A stretch of DNA of 64,000 bases from Candidatus Denitrolinea symbiosum (GTDB lineage: Bacteria; Chloroflexota; Anaerolineae; Anaerolineales; Villigracilaceae): positions 496,001 to 560,000 of the forward strand of contig BLAA01000001.1 in assembly GCA_017312345.1 (NCBI GenBank), given 5' to 3'. Below the pieces are notes generated by a model. The model searched no databases. It had not been told where the DNA came from and saw only the letters and a list, made by a program, of their open reading frames with translations. Numbering within the stretch: the first letter of the stretch is position 1; each line of letters starts with the position of its first letter. The translations under genes were made by a program, and so were the position numbers. Below are positions 16,891 through 25,270 of this stretch, one piece after another.

Positions 16891-16954
16891 CCTCCGAAAG
16901 TTCTACTTTCGGAGGCCGCGTCGTTTTCCTGTTTTCCTGAAGTAGAACTTCAGG
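16891..16954. repeat. Double-hairpin repeat (gaAGTTCTACtt family), copy 1
   Basis: Hairpins CCTCCGAAAG-ttcta-CTTTCGGAGG (16891-16915) and CCTGAAGT-aga-ACTTCAGG (16936-16954). The same two-hairpin layout occurs at 18855-18896 and, inverted, at 29106-29147. The loop always reads tcta or taga. Confidence 0.75.
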
Positions 16955-17053
16955 ACTCCCGCCAATTTTCATCTTTCATCCTTCATCCTTCGCCTTCCAT
17001 CCTCCATCCTTACTTTATGGTATCCTTGCCTCATTCCACCTTACGGAGCGAGC

Positions 17054-17689
17054 ATGTACGTTGCCATCGAAGGAGTCATCGGCGTCGGCAAGACCACGCT
17101 GGCGCGCCTGTTACAGCCCGCGTTCGAGGCGGAGATCCTGCTGGAAGTGTTCGAGGAGAATCCCTTCCTGTCCGATTTCTACGCCGACCGCGCCCGTTAC
17201 GCCTTTCAAACGCAGATTTTCTTCCTGCTCTCGCGCTATCACCAGCAGCGCCGCGGCGTGACCGAGACGGTGGGCGCGGGGAAAAACCTGCTTTCGGATT
17301 ACACCTTCGCCAAAGACGCGCTCTTCGCCCGCATCAACTTAAAAGGCGACGAGCTGGAAATGTATCGCCGCGTCCACGCCGCGCTGGCGGAGAAGATTCC
17401 CCTGCCCGACCTGCTGGTGTACCTGCGCGCCGATACCGACGTCCTCATGCAGCGCATCGCCCTGCGCGACCGTCCCTACGAACGCAACATGGAGCGCGGC
17501 TACATTGACGAGTTGAACCGCGCCTACGACGACTTCTTCTCCAGCCCCTACGACCACACGCCGATCCTCGTCATTGACACGAACAACATCAACATCGTGC
17601 AGAACCCCAACGACTTGAAATTCGTCGAGAACAAGATCCGCGAAGCGCTGGGCATCGCGCCCTTCCAGCCCAGCCTGCCCATGAAATAG
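17054..17689 (+). CDS. Deoxynucleoside kinase 1
   Basis: A 211-residue nucleoside kinase of the dCK/dGK family, which phosphorylates deoxynucleosides for salvage. The P-loop GVIGVGKTT is at residues 7-15; a conserved glutamate follows in LLEVFEENPFL; SDYTFAKDALFA is the region holding the catalytic acid and arginine; YLRADTDVLMQRIALRDRPYE carries the LID-type arginines. The length is normal. A second, divergent kinase lies at 22723-23388, on the other side of the candidate origin. Confidence 0.92.
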   Translation: MYVAIEGVIGVGKTTLARLLQPAFEAEILLEVFEENPFLSDFYADRARYAFQTQIFFLLSRYHQQRRGVTETVGAGKNLLSDYTFAKDALFARINLKGDELEMYRRVHAALAEKIPLPDLLVYLRADTDVLMQRIALRDRPYERNMERGYIDELNRAYDDFFSSPYDHTPILVIDTNNINIVQNPNDLKFVENKIREALGIAPFQPSLPMK

Positions 17690-17780
17690 AAAACCATCAA
17701 CCGCGAAGGCCGCAAAGAGCGCAAAAACTTTTTTCTCAGCGAACTTCGAGCGCTTTGCGGAAAACCCACTCGGAGTCAAC

Positions 17781-18791
17781 ATGCGCGTCACACGGGAAAC
17801 ACTCATCCGACTAGCCAGGGAAAACGCCAAGACCCGCGCCTTCGACAACAAAGACATCGTCGCCGCGTACCTGATCGGCTCGCTCCTCGACGAGGGCGAT
17901 CCCTTCATCGGCGGGCTGACCGATATTGACCTCGTCTTCGTCACCGCGGGCAAACCGCCGCGCACGCGCGAGATCGTCAAACTGACGGGCGACTTCCACC
18001 TCGACATCACCTACCACGCACGCGCCGAGTACAACCCGCCGCGCGAGCTGCGCGTCAACCCCTGGCTGGGACCCGAAATCTACGCGCCGATGCTGCTCTA
18101 CGAACGCGAAAAATTCTTCGACTTCATCCAGGCGGCGGTGCGCGGCGGCTCCGAGTACGACGGCCCCGATCTCACGCTCCAACGCTGCCGCACGCTGCTC
18201 GCGCACGGACGCGGCTGCTGGACCGACCTGCTCGAAGTGGACGACGCCGGCCCGCGCGAGGTGGCGCACTACCTGAAATCCGTCTATCACGCGGCTTGCG
18301 CGGTGGCGGAACTGAACGGGAATCCCCTGGCCGAGCGGCGGCTGATGCTGGATTTCCCGAAGCGCGCCGAGCAGGCGGATCGTCCGCAAATGGCGGCGGG
18401 TCTCGCGGGACTTTTAGGCGGACTCAGTCTCGAGGGCGGAATCCCCGCTGACCGGTTGCCCGCCTGGCAAAAGGACTTCCTCGCCGCAGCCGCCAGCGGC
18501 AAAGCGGACGCTAGAATCCATCCAGTGCGTGTAAATTACTATCTCAAGGCTTTCGAGGCCATGGACGGGATCGACGCGCTCTGGCCGCTGCTCCACACGT
18601 GGACGTTTTCGGCGCTGGCGCTTCCGCCCGCCGAACTGCAAGGCTGGCAGGCCGCGATGACGCAGCTCGGCTTGACGGGCGAATCCTTCGCGGAGAAGGT
18701 GCAGGGACTGGACCACTTCCTCGACGAGGTGGAAATCCTGCTGGACGACATCGCCTCGTCCCACGGGCTGGAGACTTCGACGAGTTTGTAA
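17781..18791 (+). CDS. Nucleotidyltransferase-fold hypothetical protein
   Basis: A 336-residue protein. The stretch AAYLIGSLLDEGDPFIGGLTDIDLVFV (about residues 29-55) fits the GS-x(n)-DxD pattern of the nucleotidyltransferase superfamily, with D48 and D50 as probable metal ligands. The rest is helical and resembles C-terminal helical domains of substrate-binding nucleotidyltransferases. Substrate unknown. The start ATG at 17781 has GGAG 9 nt upstream. The short gap before it (17690-17780) contains a repeat reading CGCAAAGAGCGC...GCGCTTTGCGG. Confidence 0.65.
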   Translation: MRVTRETLIRLARENAKTRAFDNKDIVAAYLIGSLLDEGDPFIGGLTDIDLVFVTAGKPPRTREIVKLTGDFHLDITYHARAEYNPPRELRVNPWLGPEIYAPMLLYEREKFFDFIQAAVRGGSEYDGPDLTLQRCRTLLAHGRGCWTDLLEVDDAGPREVAHYLKSVYHAACAVAELNGNPLAERRLMLDFPKRAEQADRPQMAAGLAGLLGGLSLEGGIPADRLPAWQKDFLAAAASGKADARIHPVRVNYYLKAFEAMDGIDALWPLLHTWTFSALALPPAELQGWQAAMTQLGLTGESFAEKVQGLDHFLDEVEILLDDIASSHGLETSTSL

Positions 18792-18854
18792 ACGCTAAAA
18801 CCGAGGCTCTCGCGGGAATCTGCTTCGTAACTGTCCTGAAAAATAAAAAGGATT

Positions 18855-18896
18855 CCGCAAGTTTTACTTGCGGCTTTCCCGAAGTAGAACTTCGGG
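18855..18896. repeat. Double-hairpin repeat, copy 2
   Basis: CCGCAAG-tttta-CTTGCGG (18855-18873) and CCCGAAGT-aga-ACTTCGGG (18878-18896). With its flanks (aaaaggatt..., gattcc) it is the reverse complement of the copy at 29106-29147. Confidence 0.8.
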
Positions 18897-18989
18897 ATTC
18901 CAAGCTTTGCATCGTCATTGCGAACTTCGGGATTCCAAGCTTTGCATCGTCATTGCGAACTTCGGGATTCCAAGCTTTGCATCGTCATT
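18890..18989. repeat. 35-bp tandem repeat, 2.9 copies
   Basis: The unit begins CTTCGGGATTCCAAGCTTTG and starts at 18890, 18925 and 18960. It extends from the right arm of the second hairpin of the preceding double-hairpin repeat, so it probably arose by slippage there. It borders the DnaA-box region. Confidence 0.85.
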
Positions 18990-19044
18990 AAAGTATTTGA
19001 AGCAGAGCGCTTTATCTCTATACGAACCAACCCACATTTAGGGC

Positions 19045-19460
19045 TGTGGAAAACGGGTGGATATTCTCCAATTAGCCGTTTTTGTGGATAACTCGCGCTA
19101 AACTGTGGATAAACGCCTGTCAGTGTGGATAAAACGCCTCCCAAAGCGGGATGCGGCTCAAAGTCACGCGCGAGGCGGCGCCCATATGTGGGGGCTGCTG
19201 TGCGGAGGCGTCTAAATGTGGAAGCGGGTCAAAATCCAGCGTTTTTTTCCGGTTTTGTCCGGAAGGTCTCCACATTCGCGTGTGCATGGACGGGCATCCG
19301 TTTGACCGTATATCTGGGGACGGATGAGAATCCAACCCCACTGGCAGGGAAATGGGAGCGTATTCCACACTTTCCACAGCCCCTACTAATACGACTAAGA
19401 GTCATTAATCATACTAATCTACTGCTTGTATAGATCGGGGTTTTTCTGTACAATAATGAC
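19045..19460 (+). other. Candidate chromosomal replication origin (oriC)
   Basis: Three exact DnaA boxes (TGTGGATAA) lie on the same strand at 19083-19091, 19104-19112 and 19124-19132, spaced 21 and 20 bp, that is two helical turns. One-mismatch or weaker boxes flank them: TGTGGAAAA at 19045-19053, and TTCCACA-type sites around 19363-19379. An AT-rich stretch with TACTAAT-like words (19383-19425) could be the unwinding element. The region from 18990 to 19498 has no gene. Nearby dnaN (5 kb) and parS sites (9 kb) support origin proximity. dnaA is not adjacent, so the call is not proven. Confidence 0.7.
19426..19454 (+). promoter_or_regulatory. Promoter of spoVS
   Basis: TTGTAT (19426-19431) and TACAAT (19449-19454) with 17-bp spacing, 45 bp before the spoVS start codon. 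It overlaps the AT-rich flank of the candidate origin. Confidence 0.55.
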
Positions 19461-19498
19461 AGAAGCATCGCCCCATTCTTCGATGCTGGGAGGCTGCC

Positions 19499-19780
19499 AT
19501 GGATATGATCAAAGTTTCCGCGAACTCCCGTACCTCTGCTGTGGCTGGAGCGATCGCGGGGGTGATCCGTGAGCATAAACACGCGGAAGTGCAGGCCATC
19601 GGCGCCGGCGCGGTGAATCAGGCTATCAAGGCGCTGGCGCTGGCTTCGGGCTATCTGAAGAACGACGGGATCGAGGTGGCCTGCGTGCCGGAATTTGTGG
19701 ATGTGGAGATCGAGGACAAGGTGCGCACGGCGATCAAACTGGTGATCGACGCGCGCGCGGCGGCTGTCGGCGATTCTTAG
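19499..19780 (+). CDS. spoVS: Stage V sporulation protein S homologue
   Basis: A 93-residue Alba-fold-like protein. The sequence KVSANSRTSAVAGAIAGVIREH, then AIGAGAVNQAIKALALASGYL and FVDVEIEDKVRTAIKLVI, is the SpoVS signature over its full length. In Bacillus it affects spore coat assembly and septation; homologues are common in non-sporulating bacteria with unclear roles and may bind nucleic acid. It is monocistronic, with promoter 19426-19454, ribosome site GGGAGG and terminator 19810-19858, immediately after the DnaA-box cluster. Confidence 0.93.
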   Translation: MDMIKVSANSRTSAVAGAIAGVIREHKHAEVQAIGAGAVNQAIKALALASGYLKNDGIEVACVPEFVDVEIEDKVRTAIKLVIDARAAAVGDS

Positions 19781-19809
19781 ACTACGACTGTACGCGGGAC
19801 GAGCGATCA

Positions 19810-19858
19810 GGGACAGTCACTTTGCAAAGTGGCTGTCTTTATGCGTCCCTTTTTTTGT
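19810..19858 (+). terminator. Terminator after spoVS
   Basis: Nested hairpin: inner GACAGTCACTTTG / CAAAGTGGCTGTC, outer GGGAC/GTCCC, then a run of seven or more T. Confidence 0.85.
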
Positions 19859-19878
19859 TTTTACGGTAGAATCCATCC

Positions 19879-22689
19879 ATGCGGCAAAATAGTTCATCCC
19901 TGCGCTTTGTGTTGACGCTGGCTGTGTTGTGCGGCCTGTTCTTCGGCGCGGCGGGGAGGTCGCTGGACAGTGTTATTGCTGCTCCTCATTTTTTCGATAA
20001 TCCATTTACGTCAATTTTTATTAATGAAATTCATTATGACAATATAGGCACTGATACTGATGAAGAGATAGAAATTGCTGGTCCAGCGGGGACAAATTTA
20101 TCTGGCTGGAATATTTTGTTGTATAACGGATCGGATGGGACGGTTTATCAGACTGTACTGTTAAGCGGTCAGATAACCAATCAGCAAAATGGGTATGGCG
20201 TTCTTTCTTTTCAAATTAGCGGAATCCAAAATGGAGCGCCAGATGGTATTGCATTAGTCAATGCCAGCAACGACGTTGTTCAATTTCTAAGTTACGAGGG
20301 GATATTCACAGCAACTAACGGCGCAGCTAGCGGTATGGGCAGTACTGATATAGGCGTTAATGAGAACGGCACAGAGCCAGTTGGTTCGTCCCTCCAATTA
20401 TCCGGAACTGGCAGTATTTACGGAAATTTTTCTTGGGTGAAAACGACGTCCCATTCCTTTGGAAGCCTGAATACAGGACAAACTTTAGCTGATTTGCCTC
20501 CAAGTGTTTCCAATACAACGCCAACCAATGGAGCTGCAAATGTTGCCGTTGATGCAAATATTACAATTACATTTAGCGAACCTGTATCTGTAATCGGCAA
20601 TTGGTTTACAGTGATATGCGGAACAAGCGGCGCACATTCCGTAACGGTGACCCCCCCCGCTCCTCCGATTACTCCTGCCCCTGTATCTTTTATTCTTGAT
20701 CCTGACGTCAATTTTGCTACCGATGAGACCTGTGTGCTGGTGATATTCAAGGATCAGGTCACTGATATTGATGGTTCGCCGGATAAGATGACTATGGATT
20801 ACTCGTTCAGTTTTAGAACGGTGTCCTCAACTTGCACTCCAACAATAAACGCATCGGTAAGAGCTGTCATCATTAATGAAGTTGCCTGGATGGGGACGCA
20901 GGCTTTTGCCGGGGATGAGTGGATTGAATTATACAATCCGGGCGCTGCGCCGATTTGCTTGACGAATTGGCGGCTGGAAGCGGCTGACGGCACTCCATCC
21001 ATCTCGCTGAGCGGCATGATTAATCCAGGCGAGTTTTTGGTTTTGGAGCGGGATGATGATAATGTGATTACCGATGTATCGGGCCAGATTTATAAGAGCG
21101 GATTGCTTTCAGACAGCGGCGAAACGCTGCGACTTTTAGATCCGAATCGAAAAGTCATTGACACTGCTAATGATAACGGCGGTCCATGGCCTGCCGGCAT
21201 TTCGACCTCTTCGCCCGATCACGGGACGATGGAACGGTCGGGAACAAAGGCAGATGCCGATTCTCGCTGGTACACCAGCGCCGGAGGCTGGTCGAAACAC
21301 GATATCGCAGGAAATCTAATTCATGGCACACCTGGCGGCGGAAATTCTCCTACGCCAACGCCGACAGTCATACCGTCTCCCCCTACCGCCGTCCCATCCA
21401 AATCGGTCATCATCAGCGAGGTGGCCTGGATGGGGACGCAGGCCAACAGCAGTCACGAATGGATCGAGTTGTATAACACCACCCGGGACGAGATCAATCT
21501 GGAAGGCTGGCATCTCGTCTCCTTCCGCTGGAGCGGAACGCAGTTTTACAAGAATCTCGATATCGCGCTGAAAGGCGTCATTTCCCCGCGCACATCCACT
21601 CTCCAGAACGATACCAGCGGGTACTTCCTGCTGGTAGCCAACGAGAACGCGGTCTCGTTCCCCGGAACAAGCGAGACCTACGACCAGAAATATACGGGAA
21701 GTTTATACAACACCGGCGAAATACTCCTGCTGTGTTCCACGTATAACATCCAGGTGGCGAAGAATTGCGACGAGAATCATAAAACCCTGCTGGTGGATTT
21801 CGTCAACGCCCGCTCGCGCACGGGGACCATCCGCCCCTGGCCTGCGGGCAGCAGTTCCATTTACGGAAGCATGGAACGCCAGGACTGGCGCAGCGACGAT
21901 GTAACCGCCTATTTCACTCACACAGGCGCCAATCCCCATTTTGGCTTTGACGCAAACGGCAATTTCATCAAAGGCACGCCCAAATATCCCAACTGGGCGT
22001 TTACCGTCACCTCCACGCCCCGTCCCACCGCATTGCCCACGCGCACGGCCACCCCGAAGCCGGGCAGCCCGCCGGTTTTGGTCCTCAACGAAGTCATGGC
22101 GCGCGCCGGCACAGACTGGAACGCCGACGGCCGCGTGGACGTCTACGACGAGTTCATCGAGGTGATTAACGCCGGGACGTCCAACCTCAGCCTGAGCAGT
22201 TACAAACTGAGCCTCGCGTCCGCCCCCGCGGCCGTGTTCAGCCTCCCCAGCCAGACCCTCAAACCGGGCGAGCGGATGGTCTTTTACGGCTCGCAGTCCG
22301 GGCTTCAGCTGAAAGATTCCGGCGACACCGTGCGCCTGCTCCGCGCCTCCAACAACTCGCTGGTGGACGCGGTCGCCTATCCAATCGCCAAAGTGTTGGA
22401 CGCCTCCGTCTGCCGTTACGCCGACGGATACGGCTCCTGGATCGTGGGCTGTTACCCGACGCCCGGCCTCGCCAACGCGCTGACGGGCGGGCGGTTCCCG
22501 CTCCCGGTCGGCGGACAGCCAGTCTGTCACCTGCCCGATTCCACGCCGCGGGGATTCGTCCTGGCCGAGTGCGAGGAGACCGGCGGCAGCGGAATGTGGA
22601 ATCCCGCCTACTGGGATTCCTTCCCTGGCGAGGGACAGGAGGTCTGGATCTCCGATCCCCACAACAAATGGCTGGCGGTCTACCAATAA
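19879..22689 (+). CDS. Secreted multi-domain lamin-tail (LTD) protein
   Basis: A 936-residue exported protein. A signal peptide occupies about residues 1-35. Domain order: LTD-like (SIFINEIHYDNIGTDTDEE, 46-200), Ig-like Big_5 (PPSVSNTTPTNGAANVAVDANITITFSEP, 210-315), LTD (AVIINEVAWMGTQ, 330-480), PT-rich linker, LTD (SVIISEVAWMGTQ, 508-690), PT-rich linker (TSTPRPTALPTRTATPKP) and LTD (VLVLNEVMARAGTDWNADG, 733-865). LTD domains occur in bacterial surface and extracellular nuclease-associated proteins; no nuclease domain is seen here. The first third of the gene is much more AT-rich than the last two thirds, so it may be a mosaic. Confidence 0.85.
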   Translation: MRQNSSSLRFVLTLAVLCGLFFGAAGRSLDSVIAAPHFFDNPFTSIFINEIHYDNIGTDTDEEIEIAGPAGTNLSGWNILLYNGSDGTVYQTVLLSGQITNQQNGYGVLSFQISGIQNGAPDGIALVNASNDVVQFLSYEGIFTATNGAASGMGSTDIGVNENGTEPVGSSLQLSGTGSIYGNFSWVKTTSHSFGSLNTGQTLADLPPSVSNTTPTNGAANVAVDANITITFSEPVSVIGNWFTVICGTSGAHSVTVTPPAPPITPAPVSFILDPDVNFATDETCVLVIFKDQVTDIDGSPDKMTMDYSFSFRTVSSTCTPTINASVRAVIINEVAWMGTQAFAGDEWIELYNPGAAPICLTNWRLEAADGTPSISLSGMINPGEFLVLERDDDNVITDVSGQIYKSGLLSDSGETLRLLDPNRKVIDTANDNGGPWPAGISTSSPDHGTMERSGTKADADSRWYTSAGGWSKHDIAGNLIHGTPGGGNSPTPTPTVIPSPPTAVPSKSVIISEVAWMGTQANSSHEWIELYNTTRDEINLEGWHLVSFRWSGTQFYKNLDIALKGVISPRTSTLQNDTSGYFLLVANENAVSFPGTSETYDQKYTGSLYNTGEILLLCSTYNIQVAKNCDENHKTLLVDFVNARSRTGTIRPWPAGSSSIYGSMERQDWRSDDVTAYFTHTGANPHFGFDANGNFIKGTPKYPNWAFTVTSTPRPTALPTRTATPKPGSPPVLVLNEVMARAGTDWNADGRVDVYDEFIEVINAGTSNLSLSSYKLSLASAPAAVFSLPSQTLKPGERMVFYGSQSGLQLKDSGDTVRLLRASNNSLVDAVAYPIAKVLDASVCRYADGYGSWIVGCYPTPGLANALTGGRFPLPVGGQPVCHLPDSTPRGFVLAECEETGGSGMWNPAYWDSFPGEGQEVWISDPHNKWLAVYQ

Positions 22690-22721
22690 AAAAACAGGCT
22701 TCATTCAGAAGCCTGTTTTTT
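22688..22721. terminator. Bidirectional terminator
   Basis: AAAAAACAGGCTTC-attca-GAAGCCTGTTTTTT lies between two convergent genes and has A and T runs on both sides. Confidence 0.93.
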
Positions 22722-22722
22722 C

Positions 22723-23388
22723 TCAATCCTCCGCGGCGCGGGCCACTTCCTCGGCCCCGAATCTCACCTCGTCACGGCCGGTCAACTTCTCCTGCATCTT
22801 GGAGACGATCAATCCCAGGTGGCCGGGGTGCGCCACAAAATCGAGGTCGTCGCCCGGCACGGTCAACACCGGGCAGAGGCTGAACCCTCCCAGCCAGTTT
22901 TCGTAGAGCTGGTTCAGGCTGGATAGATAATCGGGGGCGATCTCCTGCTCATAGTCGCGCCCGCGGCGCGTGATGCGCTCCAGCAGGGTGGAGACCGAAG
23001 CCCGCAGATAGATGACCAGGTCCGGGGGCGGGAGGAAGCGCAGCGCCGTCTCATAGAGTTCGCGGTAGGTCTGATAGTCGCGCGGGCGGATGTGTCCCTG
23101 CAAAAAAAGATTCTGGGCGAAGATCTCCGCGTCTTCGTACACGCTGCGGTCCTGGATGACGGCCGAGGGGCGCAGGGAAAGTTCGTGGTGCGCCTTCAGC
23201 CGGTGGGTCAGGAAGAAGACTTGCGAATGAAAGGACCAGGCGGTCATGTCGCGATAGAAATCGGCCAGGTAGGGATTCTCGGCGACCGACTCGTAAAACG
23301 GCTCCCAGCCCAGCCGGGCGCACAACATCCCCACCAGCGTGGACTTTCCGACGCCGATGTTTCCCGCAACGACAACGAATTTTTTCAT
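22723..23388 (-). CDS. Deoxynucleoside kinase 2
   Basis: A 221-residue deoxynucleoside kinase. P-loop GNIGVGKST (9-17), acid motif YESVAENPYLADFY, DRSVYEDAEIF (the DRS motif, where the arginine contacts substrate) and the LID region LERITRRGRDYE. It is about the same length as the kinase at 17054 but only distantly similar, so the two probably differ in substrate preference. The start ATG at 23388 has GGAGTCGG upstream. Confidence 0.92.
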   Translation of the reverse strand: MKKFVVVAGNIGVGKSTLVGMLCARLGWEPFYESVAENPYLADFYRDMTAWSFHSQVFFLTHRLKAHHELSLRPSAVIQDRSVYEDAEIFAQNLFLQGHIRPRDYQTYRELYETALRFLPPPDLVIYLRASVSTLLERITRRGRDYEQEIAPDYLSSLNQLYENWLGGFSLCPVLTVPGDDLDFVAHPGHLGLIVSKMQEKLTGRDEVRFGAEEVARAAED

Positions 23389-23515
23389 CCGACTCCTTCG
23401 GAATTAGGATTCTCTGCCGCGAATTTTACGAATGCGCGCGGATTGCCCATTTTTCGTGGAATTCGCTTCATTCGCGGCGGAAAACAGACGCCGGCATTAT
23501 TTCCGATAAAGCCTA

Positions 23516-24238
23516 TTACGGGATTTCCCCCGCCAGTTCCCGGTCGATGACCTGCTGGAAGACGCTCAGCGGCTGCGCGCCGACCACGGCCAGGCCGTTG
23601 ATGAAAAACGTCGGCGTGGACTGCACGCCCAGTTCGAGCGCGAACTGCATATCCGACTGGATCGCGGCCTGGTGTTTGCGGCTGGACATGCAGGTCTCGA
23701 AGGCGGCCGCGTCCAGCCCGAGGTCCGCGGCGAGCGAGGCGTAGAGGTCCTCGCCCAGCGCGTTGAAGTTCTCGAACAATTGGTTGTGAAAATCCCAGTA
23801 GGCGTTTTGATCGCCCGCGCACAAGGCTGCTTCGGCGGCGCTCATGGCCTGCGGATGGATCTGCGTCAGCGGCAGGTTGCGGTAGACGAGGCGGATCTTG
23901 CCCGGGTAGGCGTCCATCAACGGCTGGTAAACCTGCTCGTACCATCTCTGGCAATAGGGGCATTGGTAATCGCTGAATTCAACCAGGGTGATGGGCGCGT
24001 CGGCGGGGCCGATGCTCGGAAAGCCGTCGGTGGGGATGTCGTAGCGGCGGAAGGCCTGCTGGGTGGGCGCAGCCGCGGCCTGGTTGGAGGGAGGCGCCGC
24101 GGCGGCGCTCCCGCGTCCCCATAGCGCGTAGCCCGAGAGCAGTCCCGCGAAAAACGCCAGGACCACCAGCACGGAATAGAAGTGACTCTTCTTGAAGGTC
24201 ACGGTTTCGGGTTTGTTTGAATGAGTTGATTCGTTCAT
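23516..24238 (-). CDS. DsbA-like membrane-anchored thioredoxin protein
   Basis: A 240-residue protein: cytosolic tail, membrane anchor (residues 20-40), an A/P/Q-rich linker, then a thioredoxin-fold domain with C93-P-Y-C96 and the cis-proline loop STPTFFING. This is the DSBA/thioredoxin_4 type that forms or exchanges disulfides outside the membrane. A signal-anchor rather than a cleaved peptide is likely. The start at 24238 (MNESTHS) is preferred over an ATG at 24283 because the upstream codons look non-coding. The gap before the kinase gene (23389-23515) holds a degenerate repeat. Confidence 0.88.
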   Translation of the reverse strand: MNESTHSNKPETVTFKKSHFYSVLVVLAFFAGLLSGYALWGRGSAAAAPPSNQAAAAPTQQAFRRYDIPTDGFPSIGPADAPITLVEFSDYQCPYCQRWYEQVYQPLMDAYPGKIRLVYRNLPLTQIHPQAMSAAEAALCAGDQNAYWDFHNQLFENFNALGEDLYASLAADLGLDAAAFETCMSSRKHQAAIQSDMQFALELGVQSTPTFFINGLAVVGAQPLSVFQQVIDRELAGEIP

Positions 24239-24312
24239 GGGCGGAATTATATCGCGGGTTTTGCCCGCCACCTTAACCGTCAATGTGCGTATACTCTCTT
24301 GAAGGAGACGAA

Positions 24313-24537
24313 ATGACTGAAACGAAAAAACAGATTCCCTGGTACGCCTGGCCGTTCGCGGCCCTCTGGAAGTTGATCGCGGGCATCGTAGCGTTGACGG
24401 GACGCCTGGTGGCTGTGATCCTCGGCTTCGTACTGCTGCTGGCGGGGATCCTCGTCAGCCTGACGGTGATCGGCGCCATCGTCGGGATTCCGCTCGCGAT
24501 CGTGGGCTTCCTGCTCGTCCTGCGCGGGATATTCTGA
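24313..24537 (+). CDS. Small two-helix membrane protein
   Basis: A 74-residue protein with about two membrane helices (residues 22-50 and 52-72) rich in G, V, I and L. The ribosome site GAAGGAG precedes the ATG at 24313. It resembles short glycine-rich membrane proteins of the DUF4870/YqaE type in outline only. No function assigned. Confidence 0.65.
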   Translation: MTETKKQIPWYAWPFAALWKLIAGIVALTGRLVAVILGFVLLLAGILVSLTVIGAIVGIPLAIVGFLLVLRGIF

Positions 24538-24602
24538 TTGACGGACACGTATCTAATCGGGGCGGACACGTATCTAATCGGGGCGGACACGTAGGTCCGC
24601 CC
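24538..24602. repeat. GGGGCGGACACGTA repeat
   Basis: Three copies of a unit reading GGCGGACACGTATCTAATCG (the last ends differently and turns into the inverted end GTAGGTCCGCCCCTAC). Related repeats with a GTAGGGGC(G/A)GAC start or CGCCCCTAC end are at 35424-35483 and 51391-51589. Confidence 0.75.
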
Positions 24603-25259
24603 CTACGGTATGGCGCGGCGTTTTAATAAACGATGCCGCGCCCGGCCTCGGAGGGACGCGGCCGCGCGTCTCAGCGCGGGGAGGCGCAGCGCCATCAACG
24701 CGAGGTAGGCGGCCGCGTACGCCAGCGGCAGGGTCACGTCTCCGCTGAGGCGGAAGAAGTCGCCCTTCTTTCCCCAGGCGTAATGCAGGATGACCATCGG
24801 CGCGATGAGATAGATCAGCATGTGCAGGCGCTTCCAGCGTTTCTTTAAGCGCGCCTGCCACACATCGAACGACGTGACCGCCAGCGGGATGAGCAGGAGG
24901 AAGGCTGCCGCGCCGAGCAGGATGTAGGGCTTTTCAAAGACGGTCTGGACGACGAGACCCCAGGCCAGCCCGTAGTCGAGATCCGCGAACGCGGTGACGT
25001 GGATGACGGCGTACATGAACGCGTAGAGGCCGAGAGCGCGGCGGCGTTTGATCGGCTCGCTCCAGCCGAAGAGACTGTTGAGCGGCGTGACTGCCAAAGC
25101 GAGGATCAGCAGCGTGAGGGCGGCGCGCCCGGTGCGCTGTTCGATATGCTGGATCGGGTTGGCGGTCAGTCCGCCGGTGAAGGCCTCGAAGACCAGCCGC
25201 GCCAGGGGAAACCACGCCGCGACGTGAACGAGAATTTGCAGGGGAGTGTAACGCTTCAT
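24603..25259 (-). CDS. msrQ: Methionine sulfoxide reductase haem-binding subunit MsrQ
   Basis: A 218-residue integral membrane b-type haem protein that passes electrons from the quinone pool to MsrP. About six membrane helices; conserved histidines are visible in AVIHVTAF and HMLIYLIAPMVILHYAWGKKG; RALGLYAFMYA is typical. The start at 25259 (MKRYTPLQILVHV) gives the standard family N-terminus; the open frame upstream overlaps msrP and is not used. It lies 11 bp after msrP in an operon. Confidence 0.92.
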   Translation of the reverse strand: MKRYTPLQILVHVAAWFPLARLVFEAFTGGLTANPIQHIEQRTGRAALTLLILALAVTPLNSLFGWSEPIKRRRALGLYAFMYAVIHVTAFADLDYGLAWGLVVQTVFEKPYILLGAAAFLLLIPLAVTSFDVWQARLKKRWKRLHMLIYLIAPMVILHYAWGKKGDFFRLSGDVTLPLAYAAAYLALMALRLPALRRAAASLRGRARHRLLKRRAIP

Positions 25260-25270
25260 CGGGCGCAACG

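Noticed and set aside
18890..18989. CRISPR or iteron array at the origin
   Set aside because: 35-bp units are directly adjacent without spacers and contain no DnaA or initiator box.
18599..18991. Open frame with KNKKDSAS-FTCGFPEVELRDSK, also found at 28981-29211
   Set aside because: The shared peptide is only the translation of the double-hairpin repeat; no ribosome site or conserved part.
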